Below are positions 62,753 to 64,000 of a DNA stretch of 64,000 bases, piece after piece. The notes under the pieces are model-generated. The model worked only from the letters and a program-made list of their open reading frames with translations. It was not told where the DNA came from and ran no database searches. Origin of the DNA: Adiantum capillus-veneris (taxonomy: Eukaryota; Streptophyta; Polypodiopsida; Polypodiales; Pteridaceae); the NCBI GenBank assembly GCA_014529385.2, contig CM043971.1:82441340-82505339 (forward strand), given 5' to 3'. The position numbers and the translations under genes were made by a program. Each line of letters starts with the position of its first letter. Position 1 is the stretch's first letter.

Positions 62753-64000
62753 TGTCAATAAATCTAATATCTAACCAACCCAGATAATTTTCTCACATTA
62801 AACTGATCATTTAATATGGGCGATTAGACGGGAACAAGGGTTAGAATATAGACATATGCTTATGGGTCTATCTCAACACGGGGCCAATAGTAAAAGGGTC
62901 CAAATGAGAGATGATCTGTCAAAGAGCAAGGCTAGCCAATGGAGCTTAAAGGCCTTAGATTTAGATTCATTGAAGACCTCCAAAGGTGAGTGTTAAAAGT
63001 CCTTTGACCTTAAGTAAGCTAGGGCCGAGCTTGAGGTGGGAACCCTGCCCAAGCTTGAGGTGCTTGTCGTGCTTGATGACTAAGGTGTTTGTCATGCTTG
63101 CTGACTAAGGTGCTTGTCATGATTGCAACTAGGGAGCATGAAGTGCTTGTGGGAACACTACCCAATCTTGAGGTGCTTTGTCGTTCTTGCTGACTAAGGT
63201 TCTTGTGTCTCAGAGGGGGATAAGAGAGATAACACTCACACACACAAGGTAAGCCAAGCCTCAACATGTAGCAAGGACATATGTCAAGCCCCTATCCATG
63301 TTACCCTCATGAAGTGCCTGAAGCCTATTGGTTAGCCTCACAAGGGGTCCAATGATAATTTAGTTGATTTAATTAATTGTTTTTGCATTTATCGAGTCCT
63401 CTCTCTCAAAGGGGAAAGGGGGACACTTGTCCCAAGACTACCCTTGTTGCTTGATATGCATTCTGCATGTGATTGGCCAAGCCTGCAGGGATCCAATGAG
63501 CTTCCAAGTTGAACTAGAAGAGGGGGTCGACCAAAGCAAGAAGGGGGGTTGTTTGGGGGAAATACTCTCCCACACACACTCACACTCACCCTCATTGTGT
63601 GAAGTGCAAAGTGCAAGAGCTCCATCTCCTTCCCAAAGCTAGTAGAGAAGTTGAGAGCCTACACCAACACTCTTGGCTATGGAATGAAAATCCAACCAAG
63701 AGCCATGCTTCAATGCTTAAGCTTGCCATCTTCTCCATCTTCATTACTATGCTATTATGTATGCTAACAAGAAGAGTGATGATAAGTGAGGAACTATTTC
63801 TTTCTCCTATGAATGTTTCTTCTTCCTCTTTCCTACCCTCATTCCCCGCTAGCTCTCTCCACCTTTAAAATTGTTTGGGGCCTTGGGACTGAGGCTTGGG
63901 ATAGTTAATACTTTTTGCAAAGTCTATGTTATGATCGTGATGCATGAAGCTTTCCATATTTATTGCATCACCTAGGTCACAAGGAACACAAAGATTGTAC
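62753..64000 (+). repeat. LTR of the E/F chromovirus family, running off the right edge
   Basis: Starts TGTCAATAAATCTAATATC and follows the F LTR in inverse orientation base for base over long stretches (for example 'CGGGAACAAGGGTTA', 'GTCTATCTCAACA'). With ~1.6-1.75 kb expected, 350-500 bp lie outside. Whether it is a solo LTR or the 5' LTR of a full element cannot be told. Confidence 0.93.
63040..63215. repeat. Degenerate minisatellite in the right-edge LTR
   Basis: Repeats of 'GGTGCTTGTCATGCTTG' with 'CTGACTAAGGT', ~28-bp spacing, in the region corresponding to the 45-bp array of the F LTR. Confidence 0.75.

Overview
This window looks like repeat-dense intergenic DNA from a large-genome land plant. 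The evidence is plant-type LTR retrotransposons primed by initiator-Met tRNA (primer sites close to TGGTATCAGAGC), a chromovirus, a Tat/Athila-like Ty3/gypsy element with a TGGCGCC-type primer site, Tork/Tnt1-like Ty1/copia elements, a tRNA-derived SINE and long (CT)n/(GA)n tracts. A LINE and a Penelope-like reverse transcriptase suggest a fern, lycophyte or gymnosperm rather than an angiosperm, but that is only an inference. I see no convincing host gene, rRNA gene or functional tRNA gene.

Layout. 1-10853: a chromovirus (E, minus strand, 3' LTR cut by the window edge) inserted in the gag of an older relative (F). 10854-12457: an LTR-like copy of family G, then featureless DNA. 12458-18084: a complete but mutated copia element (D; two 259-bp LTRs, TSD TTTAT). 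18495-19479: minus-strand gypsy protease remnants (C). 20324-21935: a solo LTR of the E/F family (TSD TTAAT). 22143-39535: a 17.4-kb gypsy element (A, minus strand, TSD CTTAG), interrupted at 32857-36742 by a short-LTR non-autonomous copia element (H, TSD CATGG). 40200-42130: a 5'-truncated LINE. 43589-50960: a degenerate Penelope-like reverse transcriptase between two ~996-bp direct repeats. 51436-57560: a family G LTR and a decayed plus-strand gypsy (B), with a SINE at 52274-52650 (16-bp perfect TSD). 58945-62590: a decayed second copy of the non-autonomous copia type (I). 62753-64000: another E/F-family LTR running off the window.

How the parts relate. None of the elements appears fully coding-competent. 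D has stops and frameshifts; A has lost the first half of its reverse transcriptase domain in frame; H and I lack integrase and reverse transcriptase and could move only with help in trans. The most unusual points are the Penelope-like element with long direct repeats, a second retropepsin-like domain (D-T-G-A) placed in frame after the integrase of A, the gag-protease-RNase H-linker architecture shared by H and I, and a PCNA-box-like C-terminus on the LINE protein.
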